Source: Allostella vacuolata
GTDB taxonomy: Bacteria; Pseudomonadota; Alphaproteobacteria; ATCC43930; Allostellaceae
Direction of reading: 5' to 3'
Assembly (NCBI GenBank): GCA_006739055.1
Contig: AP019702.1
Coordinates: 992,501 to 1,056,500, forward strand
Length of the DNA: 64,000 nt
Position 1 is the first letter of the stretch. Every line of letters begins with the position of its first letter. The notes beneath the pieces were generated by a model. That model was not told the origin of the DNA. It searched no databases and was given only the letters and a program-made list of their open reading frames with translations. This document shows positions 31,845 through 40,340 of the stretch, piece by piece. A program made the translations under genes and the position numbers.

Positions 31845-32012
31845 ATGTTCGATTTCGATGTCGTCACCGGTCCCACCCACGGCGTCGTGCAGCCGGTTCC
31901 GGCACCTGCCGTGCCCCAGCCTGCGGTGCCGGTACCCGCCCTCCGCGCGCCCGCGCCGCTCTCGCGAAGCCCCATGCCGGAGGAGACGCCCGATGCACGA
32001 CGTGCTGCCTGA
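31845..32012 (+). CDS. Small proline-rich ORF (55 residues) coupled to a methyltransferase gene
   Basis: An ORF beginning MFDFDVVTGPTHGVVQ is preceded by an excellent GAGGAGG ribosome-binding site eight bases upstream. The chain is rich in Pro, Ala and Val (PVPAPAVPQPAVPVPALRAP) and ends PDARRAA. Its last 20 bases overlap the start of the methyltransferase gene in another frame, which implies translational coupling. No signal peptide, membrane helix or known family is apparent. It is real by translation signals only; it could also be a leader ORF that regulates the next gene. Confidence 0.5.
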   Translation: MFDFDVVTGPTHGVVQPVPAPAVPQPAVPVPALRAPAPLSRSPMPEETPDARRAA

Positions 32013-32868
32013 GGGCACAGCCGGCCGGCGCCATCCCATTCCGGCCGCAGCCAACCTGCGCGAGACCTCCGATTTCTCGCCGGTGGCCGCCCGCTACGAC
32101 GCCACCCGGGACCTGCCCCCGGCGCTCCTGAACGCGGCCTACGACCGTTTCGCGCTGGCGGGCCTGCTGCCGCGAGCGGCGCGGGTTCTCGATGCCGGCT
32201 GCGGCACCGGCCAGATCTCGCTGCCGCTGGCGGCGCGCGGCCATGCCGTCGAAGGGTATGACGTGTCGCCGGACATGGTCCGGCTGGCCCAGGCCAAGGC
32301 CGGACCCGGCGGGCACGCCCTGTATCGCGTGGCCGACGCGCGCTGCCTGCCGGTGGCCGATGCCGGGTTCGACGTCGTCATCGCCTCCAAGCTCTTCCAG
32401 CATGTGCCGAACTGGCCGGCGGCGGTCCGCGAGCTGCTGCGCGCCCTGAAGCCGGGCGGCGCCTTCATCCACCTGGCCGAGCGCGGCGCCTTCTCCAACC
32501 CGGTCCGGCGCTACTTCGCCGCGATGGCCGACGGCATGGGGTTCACCGACCGGTTCCCGGGCATGCGCCGCCGCGCCGACCTGATCGGCCTGCTGGCCGC
32601 ATCCGGCGCCGCGGCGGTCGAGGTCGACCTGGCCGACCTCGCCTGGCGCAAGACGGTGCGCTACGGCGACGCCTGGGACCAGCTGCGCGAGCGGCTGTTC
32701 GCCGAGTTCTGGTGCCTGCCCGACGCGGCCTACGACCAGATCCTGGCCGACACGGCCGACTGGATCGAGGCCCAGCCGGACGGCCGCGATACCATCGTCG
32801 AAACCCGGCCCTACCTCAGCGCCGACCTGTTCCGCAAGCCGGGGGAGTTGGACGGCCGGACCAATTGA
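31993..32868 (+). CDS. Class I SAM-dependent methyltransferase
   Basis: The 291-residue protein has the SAM-binding motif I VLDAGCGTGQISLPLA, an acidic strand end GYDVSPDMVRLAQ, then VADARCLPVADAGFDVV and LKPGGAFIHLAERG. This is the UbiE/Methyltransf_11 type, acting on a small molecule or lipid; the substrate is unknown. The ATG at 31993 follows GGAGGAGA, itself lying inside the preceding small ORF. The gene separates the grxC cluster from ubiG and is not part of the conserved order, so it looks like an insertion. Confidence 0.88.
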   Translation: MHDVLPEGTAGRRHPIPAAANLRETSDFSPVAARYDATRDLPPALLNAAYDRFALAGLLPRAARVLDAGCGTGQISLPLAARGHAVEGYDVSPDMVRLAQAKAGPGGHALYRVADARCLPVADAGFDVVIASKLFQHVPNWPAAVRELLRALKPGGAFIHLAERGAFSNPVRRYFAAMADGMGFTDRFPGMRRRADLIGLLAASGAAAVEVDLADLAWRKTVRYGDAWDQLRERLFAEFWCLPDAAYDQILADTADWIEAQPDGRDTIVETRPYLSADLFRKPGELDGRTN

Positions 32869-32902
32869 CGATTGCCCCCCGAACGGGGCGCGAGCATATC
32901 CG

Positions 32903-33124
32903 ATGCATGAACCAGATCGCCGGATCGGCCGCTGTGCCTGCCAACGGCGCCTTGCCATCGGCCTCCAGCAGGCCGCGGGTTGGCCCGGCGACCTGCGCTA
33001 CTACTTCCCCACCCAGGCCGAATTCCTCGCGGCCATTGATCCGTGGTTCATGGCGGTCGACCATCGGTGCGGCGCCTATTCGCTTTCCGGGCGCTGCCCG
33101 ACCTTCCGGCTACGGCCGCGCTGA
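32903..33124 (+). CDS. Hypothetical 73-residue ORF
   Basis: Evidence is thin. The frame starts MHEPDRRIGRCACQRR and its second half is aromatic-rich (DLRYYFPTQAEFLAAIDPWF), which is unlike a random GC-rich frame. No ribosome-binding site is clear, no family is recognised, and the C-terminus is Arg-rich. It fills the space between the methyltransferase and the convergent PLDc_N gene, and could also be a decayed fragment. Confidence 0.3.
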   Translation: MHEPDRRIGRCACQRRLAIGLQQAAGWPGDLRYYFPTQAEFLAAIDPWFMAVDHRCGAYSLSGRCPTFRLRPR

Positions 33125-33126
33125 CT

Positions 33127-33321
33127 TCACCGCCCGGCTCGCGGCCCGAACAGCAGGAGGGCGATGGCGCCCAGGATCGGGAAGAAGATGACGACGAGGA
33201 TCCAGACCAGCTTGTTGAGGAAGCCGCGGTGGCTCTGGACGATGTGGTAGAGCGCCCAGAGGAGCAGGATCAGGTAGAAGATGCCGACGATCCCGCCGCT
33301 GGCCCCGAATTCGATCTTCAT
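33127..33321 (-). CDS. PLDc_N-type small membrane protein
   Basis: The 64-residue protein has two membrane helices (about residues 10-30 and 36-58) and the motif set GIFYLILLLWALYHIVQS, then KLVWILVVIFFPILGAIA and FGPR. These match the phospholipase D-nuclease N-terminal family seen both alone and fused to cardiolipin synthases. The standalone form has no known function. It lies 10 bp downstream of ubiG on the same strand, and a 14 bp duplication spans the junction. Confidence 0.88.
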   Translation of the reverse strand: MKIEFGASGGIVGIFYLILLLWALYHIVQSHRGFLNKLVWILVVIFFPILGAIALLLFGPRAGR

Positions 33322-33344
33322 GCGGCGGCCTTCATGCGGCGGCG
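33317..33344. repeat. 14 bp tandem duplication across the ubiG/PLDc_N junction
   Basis: TTCATGCGGCGGCC (33317-33330) is repeated with one mismatch at 33331-33344. Each copy contains an ATGA on the minus strand. The upstream copy supplies the ubiG stop and the downstream copy the PLDc_N start, so an ancestral ATGA overlap appears to have been split by the duplication. Confidence 0.85.
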
Positions 33345-34141
33345 GGCCGGGTCGCCGCCAGCATGTAGTTGACGTCGAGGTCGTGGGGGGCGAGCGACCA
33401 GCGGTCGCGCAGCGGGTCGAAGGTCACGCCGGTCATGGTGGTCACCGCGAGCCCGTTGCGGCGCAGCCGCGACACGATCTCGCTCGGGCGGACGAACTTG
33501 CGCCACTGGTGGGTGCCGCGCGGCAGCCAGCGCAGCACATATTCGGCGCCGACGATGGCGAGCAGGTAGGATTTGGGCGTGCGGTTCAGGGTTGCCACGG
33601 CCATCAGCCCGCCCGGCGCCAGCAGCGTGGATGCCGCGTCGAGGAATGCATCGCGGTCGGCGACATGCTCCACCACCTCCATGTTCAGGACCACGTCGAA
33701 ACGCTCGCCCGCGGCCGCGAGTTCCTCGGCGGTCGCGAAGCGGTAGTCGATCGCCAGGCCCGACGCCTCGGCATGGATGCGGGCGACCTCGACGTTGCGC
33801 TGGGTGGCGTCGATGCCGGTGACGGCGGCGCCGAGGCGCGCCATCGGCTCGGCCAGCAGCCCGCCGCCGCAGCCGATATCGAGCAGGCGGAGCCCTTCCA
33901 GGGGCCGGTTGGCCGTGGGGTCGCGGCCGAACTGGGCTGCGATGCGGTCGCGCAGCCAGGCGAGCCGGACCGGGTTGAAGCGGTGCAGCGGGCGGAACTG
34001 CCCGTCGGGGTTCCACCATTCCTCGGCGATCGCGGCGAAGCGGCCGATCTCGGCCGGGTCGACGGTGGAACCGGCCAGGGTCGAGCCGGCTAGCGGGCGC
34101 TTCACCCCGGGATCGCGGTTCCCCTGCTTGGCGGCTGCCAT
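33332..34141 (-). CDS. ubiG: UbiG, bifunctional ubiquinone-biosynthesis O-methyltransferase
   Basis: The 269-residue enzyme has the UbiG hallmarks: [20 protein letters not shown], then [57 protein letters not shown] and [17 protein letters not shown]. It methylates both hydroxyl groups installed on the ubiquinone ring, using SAM at the membrane face. An N-terminal [10 protein letters not shown] duplication precedes the conserved part. It is divergent from lysC across a 187 bp region, as often seen in alphaproteobacteria. Confidence 0.95.
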   Translation of the reverse strand: MAAAKQGNRDPGVKRPLAGSTLAGSTVDPAEIGRFAAIAEEWWNPDGQFRPLHRFNPVRLAWLRDRIAAQFGRDPTANRPLEGLRLLDIGCGGGLLAEPMARLGAAVTGIDATQRNVEVARIHAEASGLAIDYRFATAEELAAAGERFDVVLNMEVVEHVADRDAFLDAASTLLAPGGLMAVATLNRTPKSYLLAIVGAEYVLRWLPRGTHQWRKFVRPSEIVSRLRRNGLAVTTMTGVTFDPLRDRWSLAPHDLDVNYMLAATRPAAA

Positions 34142-34163
34142 TCGATATGTCCTCTCCGGCTCT

Positions 34164-34195
34164 GTCCGTCCCGGTCGTCGTCCGTCCCGGTCGTC
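34164..34195. repeat. 16 bp tandem duplication in the ubiG-lysC intergenic region
   Basis: GTCCGTCCCGGTCGTC occurs twice in perfect tandem (34164-34179 and 34180-34195), just upstream of ubiG on the minus strand. It resembles the other short tandem duplications in this window and probably arose by slippage. Confidence 0.85.
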
Positions 34196-34260
34196 GCGGG
34201 CCGGGGCCGGGCGGCCTTGCCCCGCGACCGAGCGGGAGAGTAAGTATACGGCCGTCGCGG

Positions 34261-34295
34261 GCGGGCAACGGCTTTCTGCCGAGCCGCCCGCCTCT
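34261..34295 (+). other. Hairpin with T-run in the lysC leader
   Basis: GCGGGC (34261-34266) can pair with GCCCGC (34286-34291), enclosing a second GGC/GCC helix, and CTCTTTT follows. It could be a weak attenuator ahead of lysC. No leader peptide or known riboswitch is recognised, so this is tentative. Confidence 0.35.
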
Positions 34296-34328
34296 TTTGT
34301 TCGTCTACAGCCCGATGGCTCCTGTCCG

Positions 34329-35549
34329 ATGGCGCGAATCGTCCAGAAATTCGGCGGCACTTCCGTGGCCGACGTCGACCGGATCAAGAATGTCGCCCTG
34401 CGCGTCAAGCGCGAGGTCGATGCCGGCCATGAGGTGGCCGTGGTGGTCTCGGCGATGGCCGGCACCACCAACCAGCTCGTCGACTGGACGCGTGCGATCT
34501 CGCGCCTGCACGACGCGCGCGAGTACGACACCGTGGTCGCGGCCGGCGAGCAGGTGACGGCGGGCCTGCTGGCGCTGGCCCTCCAGGACCTCGGCGTCAA
34601 CGCCCGCTCCTGGCTCGGCTGGCAGATCCCGCTCCACACCGACGGGGTGCACGGCAAGGCGCGGATCGACCGCATCGAGACCGGCCTGATGCTGGAGCGG
34701 ATGGCGTCCGGGCAGATCCCGGTCGTCGCCGGGTTCCAGGGCCTGGGACCCGACAACCGCATCACGACGCTCGGCCGCGGCGGCTCCGACACCTCGGCGG
34801 TGGCCCTGGCGGCCGCGCTCAAGGCCGATCGCTGCGATATCTTCACCGATGTCGACGGGGTCTACACGACCGACCCGCGCATCGTTGCGAAGGCTCGAAA
34901 GCTCGATAAGATCACCTACGAAGAAATGCTGGAGATGGCCTCGCAGGGCGCCAAGGTCCTGCAGACCCGCTCGGTCGAGATGGCAATGAAGCACGGCGTC
35001 CGCGTGCAGGTCCTGTCCAGCTTCGTGGACCTGCCGGGCACGCTGGTGGTGGACGAGGAAGAGATCGTGGAACAGGAAATCGTCAGCGGGATCGCCTATA
35101 GCCGGGACGAGGCGAAGATCACTCTGGTCCGGGTCGCCGACCGGCCGGGCGTGGCCGCCGCCATCTTCGGTCCGCTCGCCGATGCCGCCATCAATGTCGA
35201 CATGATCGTCCAGAACGTGTCCGATGACGGCCGGGCGACCGATCTCACCTTCACCGTCGCCAAGGCCGACCTCGACCGGGCGGTCAAGGTGCTGGAGGAG
35301 CATCGCGGCGAACTCGGCTACGAAGACCTCAGCCGGGATGCGAACGTGGTGAAGATTTCGGTCATCGGCGTCGGCATGCGCAGCCACGCCGGCGTCGCCC
35401 AGAAGATGTTCAAGGCCCTGGCGGAGAAGGGCATCAACATCATGGTGATCTCCACCTCCGAGATCAAAGTCGCGGTCCTCGTGGCCGAGGACTATACCGA
35501 GCTGGCCCTGTGGGCGCTGCACAGCGCCTACGGGCTGGACGCCGCATGA
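34329..35549 (+). CDS. lysC: Aspartate kinase
   Basis: The 406-residue enzyme starts with the kinase motif [19 protein letters not shown]. It has the substrate and ATP segments [17 protein letters not shown] and [15 protein letters not shown]. Two ACT domains follow from about residue 265 ([20 protein letters not shown] and [20 protein letters not shown]). It phosphorylates aspartate, the first step toward lysine, threonine and methionine. The ACT domains are the usual site of lysine/threonine feedback. Together with metZ nearby it supplies methionine synthesis. Confidence 0.96.
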   Translation: MARIVQKFGGTSVADVDRIKNVALRVKREVDAGHEVAVVVSAMAGTTNQLVDWTRAISRLHDAREYDTVVAAGEQVTAGLLALALQDLGVNARSWLGWQIPLHTDGVHGKARIDRIETGLMLERMASGQIPVVAGFQGLGPDNRITTLGRGGSDTSAVALAAALKADRCDIFTDVDGVYTTDPRIVAKARKLDKITYEEMLEMASQGAKVLQTRSVEMAMKHGVRVQVLSSFVDLPGTLVVDEEEIVEQEIVSGIAYSRDEAKITLVRVADRPGVAAAIFGPLADAAINVDMIVQNVSDDGRATDLTFTVAKADLDRAVKVLEEHRGELGYEDLSRDANVVKISVIGVGMRSHAGVAQKMFKALAEKGINIMVISTSEIKVAVLVAEDYTELALWALHSAYGLDAA

Positions 35550-35604
35550 GCCCGCAAAGCCGACAGCCCGAAGAGCAGCCAGCCCAGATGAGCAACCAGG
35601 CCAG

Positions 35605-36714
35605 ATGACCAGTCCGGGCACGACGGAGCCCTCGCCGCGCGACCAGCTCGACCGCCTGTGGCGCCGCGGCTGCGACTTCCTCGGCACCCGCTACGCCATC
35701 CTCGGCGGGGCGATGACCTGGGTGTCGGAGCGCAATCTCGTCGCCGCCATCTCCAACGGTGGCGGCTTCGGGGTGATCGCGTCGGGCTCCATGGGTCCGG
35801 ACCGGCTCGCCGAGGAGATCGACGCCACCCGCGCCCTGACCGACCGGCCGTTCGGCGTCAACCTCATCACCCTGCACCCGCAGCTGCTGGATCTGGTCGC
35901 GGTCTGTGCCGGGCGTGGCGTCAGCCATGTGGTGCTGGCGGGCGGCCTGCCGCCGGCCCCGGCGGTGGCCGCGATCAAGGCGGCCGGGGCCAAGGCGATC
36001 TGCTTCGCGCCGGCGCTCTCGATCGCGCGCAAGCTGGTGCGCTCGGGCGCGGACGCCATCGTCATCGAGGGGATGGAGGCGGGCGGCCATATCGGCCCCG
36101 TCGCCACCAGCGTGCTGGCGCAGGAGATCCTGCCGCACCTGCGCGAGGTGCCGGTCTTCGTCGCGGGCGGCATCGGCCGCGGCGAGGCGATGGTCGGCTA
36201 CCTGGAAATGGGGGCCGCCGGCTGCCAGCTCGGCTCGCGCTTCGTCTGCGCCACGGAGTCGATCGCCCATCCCGCCTTCAAGAAGGCGTTCCTGCGCGCC
36301 AATGCCCGCGATGCGGTGCCGTCGATCCAGCTCGATGTCCGCTTCCCGGTGATCCCGGTGCGGGCGCTGGCCAACGCCGCCACCCGGCGCTTCGCCGAGA
36401 AGCAGCGCGAGGTGATCGACCGCTTCGATGCGGGCGAGCTGAACCAGAAGGAGGCCCAGCTCGAGATCGAGCATTTCTGGGCGGGCGCCCTGCGCCGCGC
36501 GGTGATCGACGGCGACGTCGAGACCGGCTCGGTGATGGCCGGGCAGTCGGTCGGCATGGTGGTGCGCGAGGAGCCGACCGCGGCGATCCTCGAGGAGTTG
36601 GTCGAGCAGGCGGCTGCCGCCCTCGCCATGCGGTGCGACCACGCCCGTGCCGCCACCGAGGGTCGTTCCTCCAACGCCGCTTCCTCCAACGACGGGGTCG
36701 GGGCCGCCCGCTGA
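35605..36714 (+). CDS. Nitronate monooxygenase/FabK-like flavoprotein
   Basis: The 369-residue FMN-binding TIM barrel has GGAMTWVSERNLVAAISNGGG at the N-terminal flavin loop (first 20 residues quoted in part), EGMEAGGHIGP with the active-site His, VFVAGGIGRGEAM and CQLGSRF. Class members oxidise nitronates or reduce enoyl-ACP (FabK). The sequence alone does not decide, so treat the name as family-level. The C-terminus ends with a duplicated SSNAASSN segment. It lies between lysC and ptsP and its stop overlaps the ptsP ATG by one base (TGATG). Confidence 0.82.
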   Translation: MTSPGTTEPSPRDQLDRLWRRGCDFLGTRYAILGGAMTWVSERNLVAAISNGGGFGVIASGSMGPDRLAEEIDATRALTDRPFGVNLITLHPQLLDLVAVCAGRGVSHVVLAGGLPPAPAVAAIKAAGAKAICFAPALSIARKLVRSGADAIVIEGMEAGGHIGPVATSVLAQEILPHLREVPVFVAGGIGRGEAMVGYLEMGAAGCQLGSRFVCATESIAHPAFKKAFLRANARDAVPSIQLDVRFPVIPVRALANAATRRFAEKQREVIDRFDAGELNQKEAQLEIEHFWAGALRRAVIDGDVETGSVMAGQSVGMVVREEPTAAILEELVEQAAAALAMRCDHARAATEGRSSNAASSNDGVGAAR

Positions 36715-38978
36715 TGGAGCCGGCCGGCGGCGCGTCGGGGTCCCGGCGGCTCCTGCGCCGCCTGCGCGACCTGATGGCCAGCGGCGGGACCGCGCAGGAG
36801 CGGCTCGACCGCATCGTCACGCTGATCGCGGGCGAGATGGTGGCGGAAGTGTGCTCCTGCTACATCCGGCGCGCCGGCGAGGTGCTGGAGCTGTTCGCCA
36901 CCGAAGGGCTGCGGCCGGAGGCGGTGCATCGCACCCGGCTGCGGGTGGGCGAGGGCCTGGTGGGCGACATCGCCGCCCATGCCCGGCCGCTCGCCCTGGC
37001 CGCCGCCCAGACCCATCCCCAGTTCGCCTACCGGCCGGAGACGGGCGAGGAGATCTACCATTCCCTGATGGGCGTGCCGATCCTGCGCGGCGGCAACGTG
37101 CACGGCGTGCTGGTGGTGCAGAACCGCACCCAGCGGATCTATGCAGAGGAGGAGATCGAGACCCTCCAGACGGTCGCCATGGTCCTGGCCGAGCTGGTGG
37201 CGTCGGGCGACCTCGTCAATCCGGTCGAGCTGGCCCCGGGCGACGGGGTCGGGCTGCTGCCGACCCGCTTCGAGGGGGTCCGCCTGGTGGCCGGGCTGGC
37301 CATGGGACGGGCGGTGCTGCACGAGCCGCGCATCGTCATCCGCCGGATCGTCGCCGAGGACCCGGCGATCGAACTCGACCGCCTGCGCGAGGCGCTGGTG
37401 CGAATGCAGCGGGCGCTCGACAAGCTGCTCGCCGCCGAGGACGTGGTGTCGGGCGGCGAGCACAAGGACATCCTCGAGACCTACCGCATGTTCGCCGAGG
37501 ACCGCGGCTGGATCCAGCGCATCCGCGAGGCGATCCGCGGCGGGCTGACGGCCGAGGCCGCCGTCCAGAAGGTGCAGGACGACACCCGGGCGCGCATGCA
37601 CATGGTCACCGACCCCTACCTGCGCGAACGCCTGCTCGACCTCCAGGACCTGACCAACCGCCTGCTGCAGCACCTGGCGGGCGAGGAGCGCCGCCGGGCG
37701 GAGATGCCGGCGGATGCCATCCTGATCGCCCGCACCATGGGCCCGGCCGAGCTGCTCGACTATGACCGCAGCCGGCTGCGCGGCCTGGTGCTGGAGGAGG
37801 GGTCGCAGACGGCCCACGTCACCATCGTCGCCCGGGCGCTGGATATTCCCGTCGTCGGTGGGGCCGAGGACATCGTCGCCCGGGTCGAGCCGGGCGACCT
37901 CGTGCTGGTCGACGGGGTCCACGGCCAGGTGCTGCTGCGCCCGGGCGAGGACGTGCAGCAGCGCTTCGTCGAAGGCATGCGGGCGCGCGCCGAGCAGCGC
38001 GCCGGGTATGCCGCCATCCGCGACCTGCCGGCGGAGACACGGGACGGGGCCCGCGTCGCGCTGCACCTGAATGCCGGGCTGCTGATCGACCTGCCCCAGC
38101 TCGACCATACCGGGGCGGAGGGGATCGGCCTCTACCGCACCGAGATTCCCTTCATGGTGCGCGCGAGCTTTCCCGACGTGGCGGCCCAGACCGGCATCTA
38201 TCGCGGCGTCCTCTACCAGGCCGGCGAACGGCCGGTCACCTTCCGCACCCTCGATGTCGGCGGCGACAAGCGCCTGCCCTATCTGCCGCCGGTGCAGGAC
38301 GAGAACCCGGCGCTCGGCTGGCGGGCGATCCGCATGTCGCTGGACCGGCCGGCGATGCTGAGCCACCAGCTTCGCGCCCTGCTGACCGCGGCCGACGGCC
38401 GGCTGCTGCGCGTCATGTTCCCGATGGTGGCGGAGGTGGCCGAGCTGGTCGCCGCGCGGCGCATCCTGGAACGCGAGCGCCAGCGCCTCGCCGCCCGGGG
38501 CATCGCGCCCGCCCGGGTCGAGGTCGGCGTGATGATGGAGGTGCCGAGTCTGGCCTTCCAGCTCGATGCGCTGCTGTCGCGGATCGACTTCCTGTCGGTC
38601 GGCTCCAACGACCTGATGCAGTTCCTGTTCGCCAGCGACCGCAACAACCCGCGGCTGGTCGGCCGCTACGACGTGCTGTCGCCGCCGGCGCTGGCCTTCC
38701 TGAAGCGCCTGGTCGATGCCTGCCGCCAGGCCGGGGTCCCGCTCGCGGTGTGCGGCGAAATGGCCGCCCGCCCGCTGGAGGCCATGGCGCTTGTCGGTCT
38801 CGGCGTACGCGTGTTATCGATGCCCGCCACGGCGGTCGGGCCGGTCAAGACCATGGTGCGCAGCCTCCGGGCCGCTCCGCTGGCTTCCTACCTGGACCGT
38901 CACATGGCCTCGGCCAGTCGCAGTTTGCGCAATCAATTGAAGGCTTTCGCGCAAGACCATGGCGTGATCGTCGAATAG
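36714..38978 (+). CDS. ptsP: PtsP, nitrogen-PTS phosphoenolpyruvate phosphotransferase (EI-Ntr)
   Basis: The 754-residue protein has an N-terminal GAF domain (residues about 15-165, with GEGLVGDIAAHARPLAL and YHSLMGVPILRGG) followed by a complete enzyme I. The phospho-accepting His is in SQTAHVTIVARALDIPVVGG. The PEP-binding barrel shows GIGLYRTEIPFM, TLDVGGDKRLPYLP, VGSNDLMQFLFASDR and VCGEMAARP. It passes phosphate from PEP to NPr and EIIA-Ntr, linking nitrogen and carbon status (GAF senses glutamine in relatives) to regulation. The lysC-ptsP neighbourhood is classical for alphaproteobacteria. Confidence 0.95.
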   Translation: MEPAGGASGSRRLLRRLRDLMASGGTAQERLDRIVTLIAGEMVAEVCSCYIRRAGEVLELFATEGLRPEAVHRTRLRVGEGLVGDIAAHARPLALAAAQTHPQFAYRPETGEEIYHSLMGVPILRGGNVHGVLVVQNRTQRIYAEEEIETLQTVAMVLAELVASGDLVNPVELAPGDGVGLLPTRFEGVRLVAGLAMGRAVLHEPRIVIRRIVAEDPAIELDRLREALVRMQRALDKLLAAEDVVSGGEHKDILETYRMFAEDRGWIQRIREAIRGGLTAEAAVQKVQDDTRARMHMVTDPYLRERLLDLQDLTNRLLQHLAGEERRRAEMPADAILIARTMGPAELLDYDRSRLRGLVLEEGSQTAHVTIVARALDIPVVGGAEDIVARVEPGDLVLVDGVHGQVLLRPGEDVQQRFVEGMRARAEQRAGYAAIRDLPAETRDGARVALHLNAGLLIDLPQLDHTGAEGIGLYRTEIPFMVRASFPDVAAQTGIYRGVLYQAGERPVTFRTLDVGGDKRLPYLPPVQDENPALGWRAIRMSLDRPAMLSHQLRALLTAADGRLLRVMFPMVAEVAELVAARRILERERQRLAARGIAPARVEVGVMMEVPSLAFQLDALLSRIDFLSVGSNDLMQFLFASDRNNPRLVGRYDVLSPPALAFLKRLVDACRQAGVPLAVCGEMAARPLEAMALVGLGVRVLSMPATAVGPVKTMVRSLRAAPLASYLDRHMASASRSLRNQLKAFAQDHGVIVE

Positions 38979-39037
38979 ATGCATACTGGGGCGGCCGGGC
39001 ATGTTCATCCGGGGGATGGGCTGCATCGGGGTGGGTG

Positions 39038-39059
39038 GTGCCGTTTGGGGAAACGGCAC
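39038..39059 (+). other. Perfect nine-pair hairpin between ptsP and the RodZ-like gene
   Basis: GTGCCGTTT (39038-39046), loop GGGG, AAACGGCAC (39051-39059). It lies 65 bases before the next ATG, and only a T/G-mixed stretch (GGCTTGTGTTTGG) follows. It may be a weak ptsP terminator or a leader structure. Confidence 0.6.
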
Positions 39060-39123
39060 GGCTTGTGTTTGGGGGGCGCCATGCTGGCGCGGAGGCACGA
39101 CAAACCGCAAAAGGCGGCGGTGA

Positions 39124-40209
39124 ATGCAGCTTGGGGTAACTAGCTCAGGAACGGGTTTCGCGGAGCCGGGCGACGGCTACGGCAGGTCGCACGCTCGTGG
39201 CGTCGGGGCCCTGCTGCGCGAGCGGCGGATGGATCGCGGCGAGGAGCTGCGCCGCGTCGCTACCCGACTCAAGATTCGTTACCCTTATCTCGCGGCGATC
39301 GAGGAAGGCCGCTTCGACAAGCTGCCCGGCATCACCTATGCGGTCGGCTTCGTGCGGACCTATGCCGAGCATCTCGGCCTCGACGGCACCGAGATGGTGC
39401 GCCGCTTCAAGCAGGAAACCGCCAGCGTCGACAACCGGACCGAGCTGGTCTTTCCGGAGCCGACTTCGGAAACCAATGTACCTGGCGGCGCCATCCTCTT
39501 GATTTCGTTGGTTCTTGCGATCATCGGCTACGGCGTGTGGTTCTACACGACCGAGCGCGACGACACGCGGCCGGAGCTGGTGGCCGAAGTGCCTTCGCAC
39601 CTCGCATCGCCGATCGCGACGGTGCCGCTGCCGGGCCTGGACCGTCCCGCCGCTTCGGCCGGGCCGGGCACCGCGGAACCGCCGGCCGCACCGACCCGCG
39701 AGGTCCTGGCCCGCTTCGCCTCCGACGCCTCGACCGCTGCCCCGCGCGACGCCGCCGAGGCCGCGCGCATGGCCGCGGCGACGGCGCGCATGGATGCGAC
39801 CCCGCCCGCGTCCTGGAAGCCGGCGGCCGAAGTGCCGGTCGCGACCCCGCCGCGCTCGGCGATGGAAGCCCAGGCCGCCACGGTCGCACCGCCGCGCAAC
39901 GAGCCGGAAGTGCAGCGCATGTTCGGCTCGACCAGCCCGGAGAGCCGCATCGTCATCCGCGCGGTCACCGACTCCTGGGTCCAGGTCCACGATGTCGACA
40001 GCAACCTGCTGCTCACCCGGGTGCTGCGGCCGGGCGACGGCTACCGGGTGCCGGACCGCCGCGGCATCACCATGCGCACCGGCAATGCCGGCGGCCTGGA
40101 GATCTTCGTCGATGGCCGCGTCGTCGCCCCGCTCGGTCCGATCGGGGGCGTCCGCCGCAACGTGGCGCTCGATCCCGAGCGCCTGATCGCCGGGTCGCCC
40201 CCGGAGTAG
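39124..40209 (+). CDS. RodZ-like membrane protein (HTH_25 plus DUF4115)
   Basis: The 361-residue protein has a cytosolic Xre-like HTH ([20 protein letters not shown], then [15 protein letters not shown]; residues about 25-95), one membrane helix ([20 protein letters not shown], about 120-139), a long Pro/Ala-rich linker, and a C-terminal DUF4115 domain ([20 protein letters not shown]). This is the architecture of RodZ, which couples MreB to the cell-wall elongation machinery. The position directly before ispG is conserved in many proteobacteria and supports the call. Confidence 0.88.
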   Translation: MQLGVTSSGTGFAEPGDGYGRSHARGVGALLRERRMDRGEELRRVATRLKIRYPYLAAIEEGRFDKLPGITYAVGFVRTYAEHLGLDGTEMVRRFKQETASVDNRTELVFPEPTSETNVPGGAILLISLVLAIIGYGVWFYTTERDDTRPELVAEVPSHLASPIATVPLPGLDRPAASAGPGTAEPPAAPTREVLARFASDASTAAPRDAAEAARMAAATARMDATPPASWKPAAEVPVATPPRSAMEAQAATVAPPRNEPEVQRMFGSTSPESRIVIRAVTDSWVQVHDVDSNLLLTRVLRPGDGYRVPDRRGITMRTGNAGGLEIFVDGRVVAPLGPIGGVRRNVALDPERLIAGSPPE

Positions 40210-40288
40210 CGCGTCGGCCGCGATCGGGAGCGGCTCCGGCGGAGGGGCCGGACCGGCGACGGCGGGGGCATGGACAAGAGGGCCATCC

Positions 40289-40316
40289 TTGCCGCAGGGC
40301 GGCGATCCTATATAAG
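40289..40316 (+). promoter_or_regulatory. Candidate ispG promoter
   Basis: TTGCCG (40289-40294) and TATAAG (40311-40316) are 16 bp apart within the AT-richer CCTATATAAGG. They place a start site about 18 bases before the ispG ATG. Confidence 0.5.
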
Positions 40317-40340
40317 GGTCGCGCATTCCAGAGGCTGCCG

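Noticed and set aside
31845-32868. Calling the Pro-rich ORF and methyltransferase a RiPP cluster
   Set aside because: There is no maturase, peptidase or exporter nearby and no recognised leader motif; one methyltransferase is not enough.
32816-33064. An 82-residue minus-strand ORF
   Set aside because: It overlaps the 3' end of the methyltransferase antisense, has no ribosome-binding site and a non-protein-like composition.
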